Of a stretch of DNA of 64,000 nt, positions 42,426 to 54,189 are shown piece by piece (position 1 is the stretch's first letter; every line of letters begins with the position of its first letter). The notes under the pieces were generated by a model. That model had not been told where the DNA came from and did not search any database. It saw only the letters and a program-made list of their open reading frames with translations. Source of the DNA: Bostrychus sinensis (taxonomy: Eukaryota; Chordata; Actinopteri; Gobiiformes; Eleotridae); assembly GCA_020698575.1 (NCBI GenBank), contig CM036243.1, positions 25,589,403 through 25,653,402 of the forward strand, written 5' to 3'. The position numbers were made by a program, and so were the translations under genes.

Positions 42426-45214
42426 TGTGTTTTCATTCATCTTTTAATATCTAGCCTTACCTCCAAGCTTTCTCTACTCTATCCATTCTCCCATTGCAGC
42501 AAAACGTCTATGCATCACCTATTTATAGACTGCCCCCCCCACACACACACACAACAGCCTAATCACGTATCCATCTTTCCATCAATCTTCCCCGTTTCCC
42601 CTTTCACCCCGTTCCCCTGTTCTCCTGCCCATCGCTCCATCTCTCAATCTTTCCATATCATATTTTCAATTCCTTTTTTTGGAGAGGCGGCCTGACAATA
42701 CAAACAAAATAAGGGGGGCATAGAGTGAGAAATGGCACTGCAGCTGTAGGGGAGGGAAATGTAATTTAGCAAACTTGGAGCATGCACTTTGAATTCTAAT
42801 TAGGGCTCGTCGTCGAACTGATAAAACTGAAGAAAGGTCGGAGATACTGTAAAAGTAAAAATCTCACGTCCTGTGGAGGAAAATTGCAAATGGGACAGAT
42901 GGCTCTATGAAGCTGATGATTCTTTGCCAACACTATTTAAAGGTTATTGTACAGGCGGAGTGCTATCAAGCTATAGCTTTCACAAGTTTTATGGTCACCT
43001 TTTAGTGCTTCGACCCAATGCATCAACTTGTGTGTGAGTGTTTGTGTGTGCGCGTCTTCACCGCTTTCCACAGCTTTCCACAACCCTAACAAGGCTTTAG
43101 GTAGGCTAGCCATGCCTGGGGTCATCCGGGTTAATGCAAGTGACTTAAAACTGTACACGTATTCAAAGGCACACATAAGAGAAGGAAGCATACAATTACC
43201 AGCTGAAGTGAGCACACCACGAGTTCATGTTACGCCTTTTGATATTCAGATATAGTCAGCAACAAGATCTACACAAATGGGAAAAAAGAATGAGAAACAG
43301 CGTCGGCAGCAGAAAAAGACTGACATTTACATTTTATTAATTTGACTGACGCTGTTATTCTGAGCAACTTAATTGGAGTGTAAAACAAACCAAAAAAATA
43401 ATAAAAAAGAAATTCTCAGCCCAGAAGCAGAGTGGCTAAAATAACAAACATTGGGAGCCAGTAGAAACCAAAGCCAGTGAGCGAGGAGTGAATTGAAATT
43501 CAGCGGAGTTTGAATGGCCAGTGGTGGCAGACAGAAGAGCTGGTGTGTGGACGTGGACAGCGGCCTGGCGGCACTGTGGCTGTGAAGATCCCTCCGCTGC
43601 CTTGTTTGCCAGCAGCGAGGATTTAGTATTCAGTGTGAGCAGCCAGCGGAGGCTCTGCATGAGGGGGATAACATGGAAGAAGTCCGGGGGAAGGTTGAAG
43701 ACAAGGCGTTGTGGATGACTTGCAGGGGCAGGGGGGGAGTTGCAGTTACAGGACGACAAAATTCAAGCAGTACATAGTCTCTGGTGAGGGAGGGGGGCAC
43801 TTGTATCTGTAGTACTCTGACTTTAGAGCTAAGCTAAATTCTTGTGTGGCTGTCACTGAGGTCTTGTCAACAAGTGATGAAGAGGTCTGACAGAGGGCAA
43901 CATTTCCAAATACAGAAAATACATCAGTATATGGATTCTTGCAGTGTCATGAATTAAATAAAACATGGAAAGCATAAAGATAGATGAATCAAACTTAGTG
44001 ACCCTCAGCATTATGTGTCAGACTAATTAGCAAACTTAAAAAGCTGAGATGTTAACTGCCCACTCAAGCCATAACAGCTAAAAATGTTGATGAGAGCAAC
44101 ATAAAACTCAGAGACTGAAGAGTTTAAGGTTTTTTATGTGGGCTAACAATATTATTTTCCAGTTGTGATATTATAAAATTAAGTTTAAATCAATTGAAAT
44201 AATAATATAGTATAATAAACAAACTGCTTTAATTAAAATAGGAAAGCTCAGCTCCCCCTATGGTAAAAACCGATATAACAGATCAATCTGGATGTTTCAT
44301 AATTGTGTTAAGTAAAAAGCTTACATATAGCATCCTATTTAGTGCCAGTGTTTCTTTTTGTCTGCATTAGTCTGTCCAGGCTGTAAATAGACAGTGTTTT
44401 TGTGTACGAATTAGAGCTGCCTCTTCAAACCACAGCTTGAAAAAAAAAAACACATGAGAGGAAATTAATAAATAACAAATCGCCTTCAGGACAGCACTGC
44501 ATTCAACATTTCCTGTCTTGAACACACAAAAATAGTGGCTATAGCCCAAGGGATAAACTTGACATATTTGGTTTTTCTAAAATTAATGATTTCCCACACA
44601 CAGCTTGGGCTAATAATGGTTTGCTAGACTGTGATTGAGAGGAAAATGCCAGAATGCCCTATTCTTCAGTTTACATTTTGTTTCTTTATTTTTATTCAGC
44701 TTTGAACTCCAGCAGCTCCCTGCTGCTCACAATCCCACGAGAGACAGCGCTGCACTGTTAGATGGTCATGACTGTCTCAGTAGTGTTTGACTGATGTCGT
44801 AACTGTTGTGTATTTGTTAAGCGACTCTCTCTGTGTAGAAGCAGAGACTGTTGGCATATGTGGATATAAAGTTTCTTTCTGAGTTTCCATGTTAATGCCC
44901 CATAGGTCACAAAGTAAAGAAAACTTTTCAACAAAGGACAGAATGCATAATGTAAATACAAGTGAAGTGTGTGTCTTTTGATAAGCTACAAGGCCATCTT
45001 GATAGTACAGTATCAATAAGTAAAAAAACCTGAAGTGGTGCAGTAAATACAGTTACCTTGAAGGCTGTAAAAATGTTCTGTTTGTCACCGCAGCTTGACC
45101 TCAGCAGTAAAATACAACACTTGGACATTGATGAGGGGACACTGTTCACTGTGAAACTCTCGAGGACTGACACACTGTCAGTCTAGCTGTAGATGTAGCC
45201 ATAGTAACACCTTA
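42426..45214. other. Mostly unique sequence, no gene recognised
   Basis: A (CA)n run lies at 42538-42553. The GC-rich block at 43440-43760 opens frames on both strands (107 codons minus, 65 plus) without recognisable domains. The rest is unremarkable AT-rich sequence. Confidence 0.4.
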
Positions 45215-45445
45215 ATTATTTATAATGTATCGGTCCTATATAGCGCTTTTTTTTGACACTCAGAGATGCTTAACAATTGCATTATGCATTCAGTATGAGC
45301 TACTTCTGTAGTAACAGCTGCCCTGGGGCAGACTGACAGAAACATGGCTGCCACTCATTCATACAGGCAAGGTGAGTGCCCAACCAACAACAATATGCAA
45401 TGCTGGCAGCGGGGCTCGAACCACCAACCTTCGGGTTAATGAGTG
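45215..45445 (+). repeat. SINE-like family X, best-preserved copy
   Basis: 'ggtcctatatagcgcttttt', 'gacactcagagatgctta', 'cagctgccctggggcagact', 'aaacatggctgccactcatt' and 'ggggctcgaaccaccaacct' occur in order. The 'gctcgaacc' near the end is a box-B-like motif. Confidence 0.7.
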
Positions 45446-46180
45446 AACATCCCTAATGCATCAATGCATCAACCAAATATAAACATTAACATTTAAAGAA
45501 ACATACATTAAAAAAAAAAAAAAAAGATAAAAAGATAAAAATAAAGATAAAAAATAAATAAGTGTTGTACAATAAAAATGAATGTGCAATGTGTCTAGTG
45601 AAAAACAGTCAAACTCTCAGTTTGACATTTTTGGAGCAGAAGAGCTGGAAGAGAAGGAAGCCATGGGTCAGTGATTGTTGGGAGTTGAGGAACCTTTGGG
45701 ACAACCTTTGTCCTGCAACCAGTGCAGCGAAGCCAGATCTACTCATTACTCACAGGGTCTGAAGTTTCTAAATTTGGAAATTTCCACATAAATTTCTCAG
45801 TCCTCCAACCTTCAACCCTAACTCTTGACCTGCAGCCTTTGCATAAAGAAATGTCATTTTTTTGGCAACTTTTTCCAGTTCTTCTTGACATTAATAAGAG
45901 CATATTATCATATTCCGGTCTGTGACTTGGAAGTTGATGAAAGTTTCTATAACTGGTCCAGGGGTTGACTTCTCTGCCATGATCAGTGACCTACGAATCT
46001 GAGTTCACTCAGACTAGAGCCCTCAAAGGACAATAGACCACCAGCCTTGGTGCAAAAATGATGCAGTCGTTTTGTTCTAGTTCATCCCTCTTGCCTTCAC
46101 TGTTTTAGCACCACATAGAGACTTTTAAATGTAGCTTTTTCTAATCTTAGTTAACCCTTTGTTTGTTTGTAGGTTGTGAG
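45446..46180. other. Unique sequence with an A-rich patch
   Basis: (A)n and AAAAGAT-like repeats occupy about 45509-45560. Nothing else was recognised. Confidence 0.4.
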
Positions 46181-46462
46181 GACCCCCCAAGAAGACGAAG
46201 ATGGTTCATCTCAAGGGGCTATTCCTCCTAATAATAATAAAGAATTTCAATCTCTTTGTGCATATGCCCTTGATACCACTAACACTACCAGTACTACTAA
46301 TAACAATAGGTTGATCTAACTTTTAACACTAAATGAAAATGGTGGGAATGTGAACAGATTGGGTCCAAATTCTGCTTTGATCTGTGCCATCATAAAACAA
46401 AATATAACTCTTCTTTGACCACTAATAACTTTGTTATTGTTGCTTTCCACTGTTAAGTGCAT

Positions 46463-46542
46463 GCAAAAAAAAATAAAATAAAATAAAATAAACAAAAAAA
46501 AAGCACAAAAACAAACAAAACAAACAAACAAACAAAAACAGA
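46463..46542 (+). repeat. A-rich (AAAAT)n/(AAAC)n tract
   Basis: Imperfect AAAAT and AAAC units. Confidence 0.85.
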
Positions 46543-46689
46543 ACTATATTAAGAAAAGTTAGGCAAATAAAAAATATAAATAGATTCACAGATTTTGGAG
46601 GGAGGGGAGGGGTAGCATCACACTAGTATTGATCCAATACCGATAGTAATGTTGCCCAGCCCTTGTTGCCACTGCCTCATCTGCCTCCT

Positions 46690-46810
46690 GACCAGCAGTG
46701 ATTTGCCTATTGATATGTTACATTATAACACCATTTTCCTTTCTTGGCACAACCCTCTCTATTTCTGTGGGCTTGGGACCTTGTGACCCCCTGTGGCTAG
46801 ATTGGGAAAT
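46690..46810 (+). repeat. Dispersed repeat family Z, diverged copy
   Basis: 'ttttcctttcttggcacaac', 'cctctctatttctgtgggct', 'tgggaccttgtgaccccctg' and 'tggctagattgggaa'. Confidence 0.6.
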
Positions 46811-47564
46811 AATCCCTACAAAGTATTTACATTGCATCAAATGTAGAGTTAAAACCATGTGTTAGAATGCAAGAGACTAAGATGCAGATAACTATTTACC
46901 CGGAGTACGCTGACAAAAATACATTTACTGCCTGTCTGGCTCTTTTGAATGCTTCCCATTTAACAAACTTTTAAGCAGTGCACTTGTGCTACAGCAGCCA
47001 TTTGGTGTCCTCATTGGTGGGGAATTATTAACAGCTATGTAATTATATACCAGAAAGAGTAAATGTCAATGCTGTAATTTTCACTCACTATTTAGATATG
47101 AAGCCTGTGCAGTTAATGAGTGTCTAAAGAGTACAACACAAAGACATCAGGAGATACTTGTAGCACCATCTGTTGCTCTGCTCTACAGTCATCCTTTACA
47201 GCTCCATAGACCAGAGGGCAACACCACAGTAAGTGAATATCTAACACAAATATAGCTGGTTTTTATGAACATAGTACTATTTAATCCTAGTTTTGTTACT
47301 GTGCTGACATGGGATAAGTCATGGTGAAAACAGCACAATGCTGGACCAAAAAAGACTTTCTTTGTGTGAAATAAAGGCGACACATTCATCTTTTTTGGTG
47401 AGTTTATTCTCTCTGTCCATACACATTGTGAAAATCTTAAAGGGGGTCTGAAAACTTTGGCATCTTGCTGCCTTGAAGCTGGCATGACTCACTGGCAAAA
47501 GCCGCATCCCTATTCAGCGTAGGAAGACACATTTTTCATTGGTCATTTAAGTGTTTTAAAAAAG
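46811..47564. other. Unique sequence, nothing recognised
   Basis: The 98-codon minus frame 47189-47485 has no motif. Confidence 0.4.
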
Positions 47565-47601
47565 AACACATTATGCCTTTTTAAGCTTTTTGAAATAAAT
47601 T

Positions 47602-50320
47602 TGCCACCATTTGCCACAGATTGTAGTTATATTGTGAACTCCTTTGTTTACAGCAACATGTCACAGGCCCCACCCATAACCGTGGCCATACTCTGGACTT
47701 GGTTCTTAAATATGGTATGAATATTGGCCCCGTTACAATTAGTGACCGGCGTGACAATGTTTTTAGCTGCACCAGTGTAGAGGAGCCACTGCTCTGCACA
47801 TGCACACGCACTTTTACTGAAGTTACTGGGCAAAGATTTGCTGCCCTATTTGCTGCAAATAGCGTCTTGCCTAGCACTGGCAATACAGAGCCTTTGTTAA
47901 ATGATTTTAACCATCTCTGTCAAAAAGTTTTTGATTCTGAGGCACCTTTTAGGACAAGGAAGAAGGATAACACTACACTGGCACCTTGTTAAACGCTGAC
48001 ATCTGCGGCCACAAAAGAGAAAGCAGAAGGATAAAACACTTGTGGAAAAAGTCAGGGCTGCAGGTACATCATCAGATTTTAAAGTAACTAAAGTCTGCTT
48101 TTAATGGAAAGGTTAAAAGTGCACAGACCAGTTATTTCTCAGTTTTAATTTACAATAACAAGCACAATCCCAAAATTCTTTTAACACAGTGGATCACCTT
48201 TTAAACCCAGTTGTTTTTAAACAAGGTGATGTTGTTTTATGTTTTTACAGTTTTTAATAACAAGATTAGAATATAATTTCTCCTGATTCTTTTATTGATA
48301 TTCCCAGTCCCTTGTTATTTTATGCCAGTCTCTTTTAATGACCTTAAATATGTGAGGGGACAAGGGAAAAAGGACCTAACAAAGCAGGACTGTGAGGGTC
48401 AACTTTAATAAACAATGATGGGTGAAAAACAAACTAACAAGACAAAAAAAGTCAGTACAGACAAAAAAATCCAAAAGGACAAAAACAAGGGATCACAAAA
48501 TGTAAAAATGCAACATCAAAAGGTGGATTGAAAACAAATCCTCATAAAAACAGCAACCAAAGACACTGGGAACACAGAGGACACGAACTAGATACAGAGA
48601 GTGACCAAACACTGACACAGACAATGACACGACAAAGAACTGAGGAAAACATAGGAACTAAATAAACTAGGAGTACATAGTTGGAACATATTAAGGCAGG
48701 ACAGGCAATCAAACAGATGGGAAACACAGGAGGCAGGAAGTAAAACAGAAAAACACATAAACTAGACTAGACATCAAAATAAAACACAGGGGAAAAAGGC
48801 ATGGACACAGAACAGGACAGAATCTTGACAAAATTGACTGTGGTCAAAGTTAAGCACTCTATGAGCACAGTGAACATTTTGCCTCCTAAACCTCTTGATG
48901 AAGTAATAGATGCCACTGCCCCATGGCTCCTTACGGTTTTAAACAGCTCGCTCTCCACTAGGTCTGTCCCTGAGGACCTAAAAACTGCATGTGTACAGCA
49001 ACTTCTCAAAAAGTCTGGACTGGATCTATCTGATTTTAACAGTTACAGACCGATTTCCAAACTGCCTTTAATTTCCATACTTCTTGAAAAAACAGTATAG
49101 CAAAGTTTTAAAGGGATATAAAATATTTGAGAAGCTTCAGTCTGGTTTTAGACAGCATCACAGCACAGAGAATGCACCATAGAGAGTTACAATTGACCTC
49201 CTCAGAGTTGCTGATGCTGATCAGTGGTCCATCCTTTTGCTGCTCGACTTAAGTCCAGCTTTTGATACTGTAAACCACAACATCCTGATTGAGAGGTTGG
49301 GATATCGGGGGCCGCACTAAACTGGTCCTGCTCTTATCTTCCTGACAGAAAGTGTGATGTTTCTACTGTAGATCATACCTTGCCTCATTCACTGTTGAGT
49401 ACCTCAGGGGTCAGTACTGGGACCTGTGTTATTCTTGTTGCATATGCTACCACTTGGCCATATTATCCAAAGACACAACATTTCTTATCATTTTTATGCC
49501 ACTGAATTCAAGATTTACTTTCCACTCAACAAGCCAGACACTACAGACCTAGGTCGTCTTTTTAACTGTCTCTCAGATTTACAAAGTTGGATGTCAGCAA
49601 ATTGTGTGCTCTTTGACTCTAAGAAAAACTTTGAAAAAGCAAAAAGTAAAGTAGTCCAGTCTTGTTTTTTTCAGTTAAGGAATATAAGTAGAATACACCC
49701 CATGCTCAGTTTTAACGACACTGAAACTGTCATACATGCTTTTATCTCCTCCAGACTGAACTACTGCAATAAGGTTTTAACAGGTATTCATCAAAAATCA
49801 ATCAACCGCCCACAACTTGTTCAGACTGCAGCAGCCAGACAAGAAGAAAGAGCATATCACCCTGACTTTAATGGTCTTACACTGGCTGTCCATTGGTTTT
49901 AGGATTGATTTTAAGATTTTACTTGTTACTTTTAATGCCCTTCATGGTCTGGCCGCTGGGTACATAGCAGAACTACTGTCCCCCTATGACCTGCCTGAGG
50001 TCCTCGGGCAGAAACCTCCGGACTGTTCCCAGCTCTAGATTTGAGACGTGGGGAGACCGGGCGTTCTCTGTTCGGGCTCCCCGGCTGTGGAACAACTTTT
50101 ATAATCCTGTTTTTGCTGCATTCATTTATTAATGTATTTATTGTACTTTACGTTTTATCTGGCCCTTGACTATGTTGCACTTGAATCTGATTTTAAGTTT
50201 GTTTTATCATCCTGTGCGATTTTAATTTACCTATCTTTGTGTTTATTGAGGATGTGTTTGTGTATCCTCTTTTGAAAAGTGCTATATAAATTAAGGTATT
50301 ATTAAGTTATTATATTAAAT
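47602..50320 (+). pseudogene. L2-type LINE ORF2 pseudogene (endonuclease end, RT, C-terminus)
   Basis: Non-LTR retrotransposon polyprotein, broken many times. At 47660-47740 QQHVTGPTHNRGHTLDLVLK matches the C-terminal APE-endonuclease block. At 48955-49100 VPEDLKTACVQQLLKKSGLD and YRPISKLPL match the RT N-terminus. At 49225-49280 a 'DLSPAFDTV'-type motif survives out of frame. At 49430-49530 PLGHIIQRHN and YHFYATEFKIYFPL occupy the YADD-box position, but both catalytic aspartates are lost. At 49860-49990 HWLSIGFRIDFKILLVTFNA is the conserved C-terminal block. The 3' tail 'gaaaagtgctatataaatta' lies at 50275-50295. Stops, frameshifts and an inserted A-rich repeat make it inactive. The 158-codon frame at 49426 is a fragment, not a gene. 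Confidence 0.9.
48355..48825 (-). mobile_element. A-rich dispersed repeat inserted in the L2 pseudogene
   Basis: Between L2 blocks that should be nearly contiguous lies about 470 bp. It contains 'aacaaagcaggactgtgagg', 'caactttaataaacaatgat' and then a long AC/A-rich stretch low in T, ending 'ggacagaatcttgacaaaat'. I recognise this as part of a common teleost retroelement or LTR-like repeat, but cannot name it. It inserted after the L2. Confidence 0.55.
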
Positions 50321-50382
50321 GTAGACACCTTTGCAAAAATATTTTACATAATAGCATAACATTTAGCATAATAGGTCCTCTT

Positions 50383-51018
50383 TAAATGTTCACTGGAGAA
50401 AGAGAAAAGTCACCAGGGAGCCACAGACAGGACAAAGTGCCCCAACAGAGTGTGACGTAGATACCTCAGCCCAAGAGGACTGGTCTGGTCTATGAGCAAT
50501 GAATCAAGATATTTAGGGATGAACCCTCTTTTAAGGACATGGACCATAACTGTCAAACATACACAGTACAGGACTACCAAAATAGTGTCCTTTCAGCCCA
50601 TTCTTTATCTTTGGGAACTTATACCTGGAAGCTCTTTAGAGTTTTTTTGTGTGAAACTTGTCAGCTTAACTTTGATCCTTCATAACAACACATTGAGTCT
50701 TCTGCTGTTCTAGAGGTGACCAAGATTAGTTTAAAAAGGTAAGTAAAAGTACAATATAACCCCTTTAAATTATTTCCTTATATATGAATGTGCTGTTTGC
50801 TCCTTTAGTCTCCTACAGAGAAAGCGATCAGTGGCCAACCCTGCTCGCTCGTATATCTGTATAAATAATTAGCTGTGTATGTTTTAACACTCGGTCAGTG
50901 TTACGGCCAGAACACCAGCGCTCGGACGCCTTCGCAAACTGCCTCACGTTACTTAGCTTTTTACCCTCGGTCTGGCATATATTTGTACCACTGCCAAGTC
51001 GCACACTGCCTCTGTACA
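50383..51018. other. Unique sequence, nothing recognised
   Basis: No repeat or coding signal was seen. Confidence 0.4.
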
Positions 51019-51040
51019 TCACACACACACACACACACAA
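51019..51040 (+). repeat. (CA)n microsatellite
   Basis: Eleven CA units. Confidence 0.95.
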
Positions 51041-51234
51041 TGAGTGACCTTGCATCCCTGGGGAAGGACCATGTTTAATTGTTCATCAGCACTTTCCGCG
51101 CCACTCTGCAGGCAGGGAATTAAAGTGGAGGAGCGAAAGGGATAGAAAATGGTAGGGAGGGAGGAGGAGAGGGGGGAAGTTAGCTCCCAGGGGAAGGAAA
51201 GATGGAAAGAAAAAGAGAACAGGAAACGAAGCCA

Positions 51235-52157
51235 CGCTGTAAAACCAAACAGCAGATCTTACTAAAAGCCACACGTTATCCTCTGTACTTAGTTTAGCTA
51301 AATAGTTAGTTACTTATTCCAAATGTGTTAAATGAACTCAAAATTGAATAACCAAGAAATACTTACTTAAGGTACATGTGTATTTTCCTAATTTTAATTA
51401 ATCTAATGGTTTAAATGTACTCACTGATTATTTTTTTTAAAGCAACACAATGTAACTTTTCTTATCTCTCGGGTTCTCTCTTCGGTTGATAAGACTCCAG
51501 AAGTGTAATTTTGACAACCATGAACAGAAAAGAAAATGACAAAACGAACAACAGTGTTTTAATAAGTATTAGCATTTTGTTTATGTTTTACTTAGGAGAG
51601 TAATCACTCCCCCGAGTTACTTAGTGTTAGAGGACGAGAAGTGCTCCGAGGTCGGGACAGGGGCAGTTCATCCCATTAAGAGTTGATTTTCAAAACATTT
51701 TTAAGGTCCAAATACAACTTAGCAGCAATTTGAACAATGACAAAAAGTAATCCTGTTTACAAAACTTTTTACAGTAACTTTTTTTACTATTTCGGAGCCT
51801 GTGGAAGCACCTCCCCCCGCTGTCTCTGGGTCGAGAATGACACTCACAGGTCACAGAAGTCTCGAGTTTCACAAGAAAGTGGCACATTGCGGAAGGCAAA
51901 GCAACAAGCTAGTAATACTCCAAATTGTGTTTTACTCCAAGTTACTGAGTTCCAATTTAAATAGTTTAGATAGGAATTTGTGTTATAATTTATAAATAAA
52001 ACAGAAAGTAAATTAAGTGCATTCGAGAGACCATGTCCAATTTTTCTATTTTTCTCTAAAGAAAAAAAAATATTATATGAACTTTGAGTTAAGAAACTGA
52101 TTGAGTTAAAAAAACTGATGGCCCCAATTTGTTTTGAGCTGACTCCACTTTTACAGT
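51235..52157. mobile_element. Possible 'CACTGTAAAA'-ended DNA element
   Basis: The right end '...ccacttttacagtg' reverse-complements to CACTGTAAAAGTGG. The left edge has 'cgctgtaaaaccaaacag'. The interior near the right end, 'gatggccccaatttgttttg' and 'gagctgactcc', is typical of a teleost inverted-repeat family related in terminal sequence to 11549-12042. The left end is weak and no target duplication was found, so the boundary could be wrong. Confidence 0.4.
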
Positions 52158-52188
52158 GCAGGCATGTGTTTAATTGTTTTGGAAGCAG

Positions 52189-52273
52189 ATGGACAAACAG
52201 TCAGGGAAACACATTCTCCAACTTAATCAACTCTGGCATGATGAGCGCTCGGAGAATAAGGCCTGCAAGCGTC
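52189..52273 (+). CDS. Candidate small internal exon (or conserved noncoding element)
   Basis: An acceptor-like 'taattgttttggaagcag' ends at 52188. An excellent donor-like GTGAGTAA begins at 52274. Between them 85 bp read, from an ATG at the first base, MDKQSGKHILQLNQLWHDER and then SENKACKR. The frame would stop at 52279 if unspliced. The block is repeat-free and looks constrained, but I do not recognise the peptide. It abuts a transposon end. A noncoding conserved element is equally possible. Confidence 0.25.
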
Positions 52274-52281
52274 GTGAGTAA

Positions 52282-53321
52282 TTGTCCTATATGTCTAGTT
52301 AGATTGCAATAAGAGAGCAGTAGCATTGATATATGGTTAACAATATGGTGAGTAACTGGGGAATGATATGCTATTTAAACCTTCATAAATCTCAGTGAAA
52401 CATTCAACTACTGTTTTAATGGTAAATATATTGGTCCCTCAGCTCTTCTGTGCGTACGCTAACTAATCACCTGCTGACCGAATAGACTGCGATGTGTGAA
52501 GGGATACCATCTGATTTATTCCCATCTACCTCCGTTCATTTTCCATAACTTCTCCGGCGGCCATTTTCTTTTTTATTCTTCATTTTCCTTCTCTTTTCGC
52601 CTCATTCCTCTTTCTTCCCCCCTCCGTCTTTTTTTTCTCACTCTCTCTGTGGCGGTAGATAGTGATGAGGCAGCAGCAGTGGCCATGCTCGGGTGCTTTA
52701 GCTAATGGAAGTCTCCCGTCCCGACAAGGCCTTGCAGTGTCGTCCAGCACCGTGGCCCTATCTCATCATCTGTGTGTGTCTTTGTGTGTAAGGGAGTACT
52801 AGTGTGTGCGTGTTGTACAACCCAAGCACCTTTCAGTCCATGAGGGGCCGATGGGTGTACATGACGTAAATCCAAGTCATCATTAGCATTTGCCCTAAGC
52901 TATTTAGGGAGGCTTAATTGAATTTAAATGCTGTCACGTTTTTAAAACCTAACAGTTACACAACATTAAAATAACTAAAATAAGATATAAGATTCAGGAC
53001 TCGCCATCATCCAATAATGACACACAAAAAAAAGGATTTCAACTTTAAAAGTAGTGAATGAACACACTGTGCAATTTGAACCTGTTACAGTATAATATCA
53101 AAATATCACTGCAACATTAAAAAAGTGATGATACTAGGGAAGGAACTATGCCCTTCTAACTTAGCTGCATTTTCATTTAAATCACAGCTCTTTAGGTCAG
53201 TAAGTTACATGTAGTTACATTATAGAACTGTAGTTTATGCTTTTGTTGGGTTTCTTCTATAAACCTAATGTCCCATACTGCCCCCTACTGTTGAGTGTAA
53301 ATCCATGATGCTCTGTTTATT
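52282..53321. other. Unique stretch; 52480-52930 candidate regulatory block
   Basis: A pyrimidine-rich run (52560-52650) precedes 'gtgatgaggcagcagcagtg', 'ctttagctaatggaagtctc' and, further on, 'catgacgtaaatccaagtca' (with a CRE-like TGACGTAA) and 'ggcttaattgaatttaaatg'. No exon or promoter can be demonstrated. Confidence 0.35.
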
Positions 53322-53422
53322 TATTGTTCTTAAACTTTTTTTTTCCCTGGCAAAGGCCCATGACCCACTGAAAACGGTTCTGCAACCCATTTTTGGGTCC
53401 CGACCCGAGTTGAGAATCACTG
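53322..53422. mobile_element. Possible short hAT MITE remnant
   Basis: 'tattgttcttaaactttttt' at the left and 'ccgagttgagaatcactg' at the right (reverse complement CAGTGATTCTCAACTCGG) resemble the CAGTGGTTCTTAAACTTTTT-type hAT ends. 'aacccatttttgggtcccga' just inside the right end supports this. The left CAG is eroded. Confidence 0.45.
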
Positions 53423-53599
53423 GTGTAGATCAACAAGTCAAAAGAGCAGTCCATTTTTTGAACAGGGAAGTACGCCCAAGTACATGGCAGGGCCTGGATC
53501 TATAACTGGCAGCTGGCAGCGTACTGCAATGTAACATGGAAACCATGAAGTCTATTAGGAACAACTGGTCCAGATGGTGCCAATCCTAGCAACAAAATT

Positions 53600-53670
53600 T
53601 GTAATTTGGGTGAATCCCTTGGTGGTTCACCTGGCAGAGCACATATCACATACATGAGTGACTCTCTCTG
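53600..53670 (+). repeat. tRNA-like SINE head fragment
   Basis: 'cttggtggttcacctggcag' then 'agcacatatcacatacatga' is box-A-like and similar to 3958-4035. No box B survives. Confidence 0.45.
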
Positions 53671-53682
53671 TCAAATGCCCGG

Positions 53683-54189
53683 TATTATGCTTTTTTCAAG
53701 CTTTTTGAAATAGTTTTGGACACCTTTGCATTAGTATTTCATGTCTTATAACTTAAAATAGTTTATATATAGAAAATGTCTTATTTTGGGAAGCTGTTTG
53801 ACTTTGCAGAGAATGCTTGGATTAGTTGTCTGTCGCACCCTGCTGGCAATGGCAGGAATTAGACAGAGCAAAAAATGGCTATTTAGCACTGCCCTTAGCA
53901 ACATGATGCTAACAGATAGATAAATGAGCTGAATTTATTTGCTGAAATGATCAGAATGAGTCCAGTGGCACTGTACATGAGCGGAGAACATGGGTTTTAG
54001 AAATGCACTTTCTGGTTTCACGTGTCTTCTGTGAGACAGAACATTTCCAGATCATTAGAAGAGGACAGGCTAAGCAAAAAAGGATTATTCAAGTAAGAAT
54101 GAAACAAAATACTTCTTCAGGTATGTTTTTGAGGTGGAAACAGCATTATAACATGGTCAAAAGCTCAAAAAAGTAAATTTAGCATAATA
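53683..54189. mobile_element. MITE with TATTATGC termini
   Basis: The left end is TATTATGCTTTTTTCAAGC and the right end '...aaatttagcataata' reverse-complements to TATTATGCTAAATTT. Near the right end 'cattataacatggtcaaaag' is characteristic of this repeat. A copy split by an L2 lies at 47566-50382. There is no coding capacity and no clear target duplication. Confidence 0.55.

Larger units (their letters stand above)
47566..50382. mobile_element. MITE split by an L2 insertion (nested locus)
   Basis: The left piece, 'attatgcctttttaagcttt' plus 'ttgaaataaattt' (47568-47601), and the right piece, 'gtagacacctttgcaaaaat' onward (50321), would be adjacent in the intact element. At 53683 onward the same words run together as 'aagctttttgaaatag' followed by 'ttttggacacctttgcatta'. 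The far end 'gcataataggtcctc' is the inverted match to the 'tattatgc' start. The L2 pseudogene at about 47602-50320 has therefore landed inside this copy. Confidence 0.6.

Noticed and set aside
47699..47992. 97-codon plus-strand frame as a small gene
   Set aside because: It is the endonuclease-RT linker of the L2 pseudogene.
49426..49902. 158-codon frame as a gene
   Set aside because: It is a fragment of the L2 reverse transcriptase with the YADD box destroyed. Homologous blocks continue out of frame on both sides.
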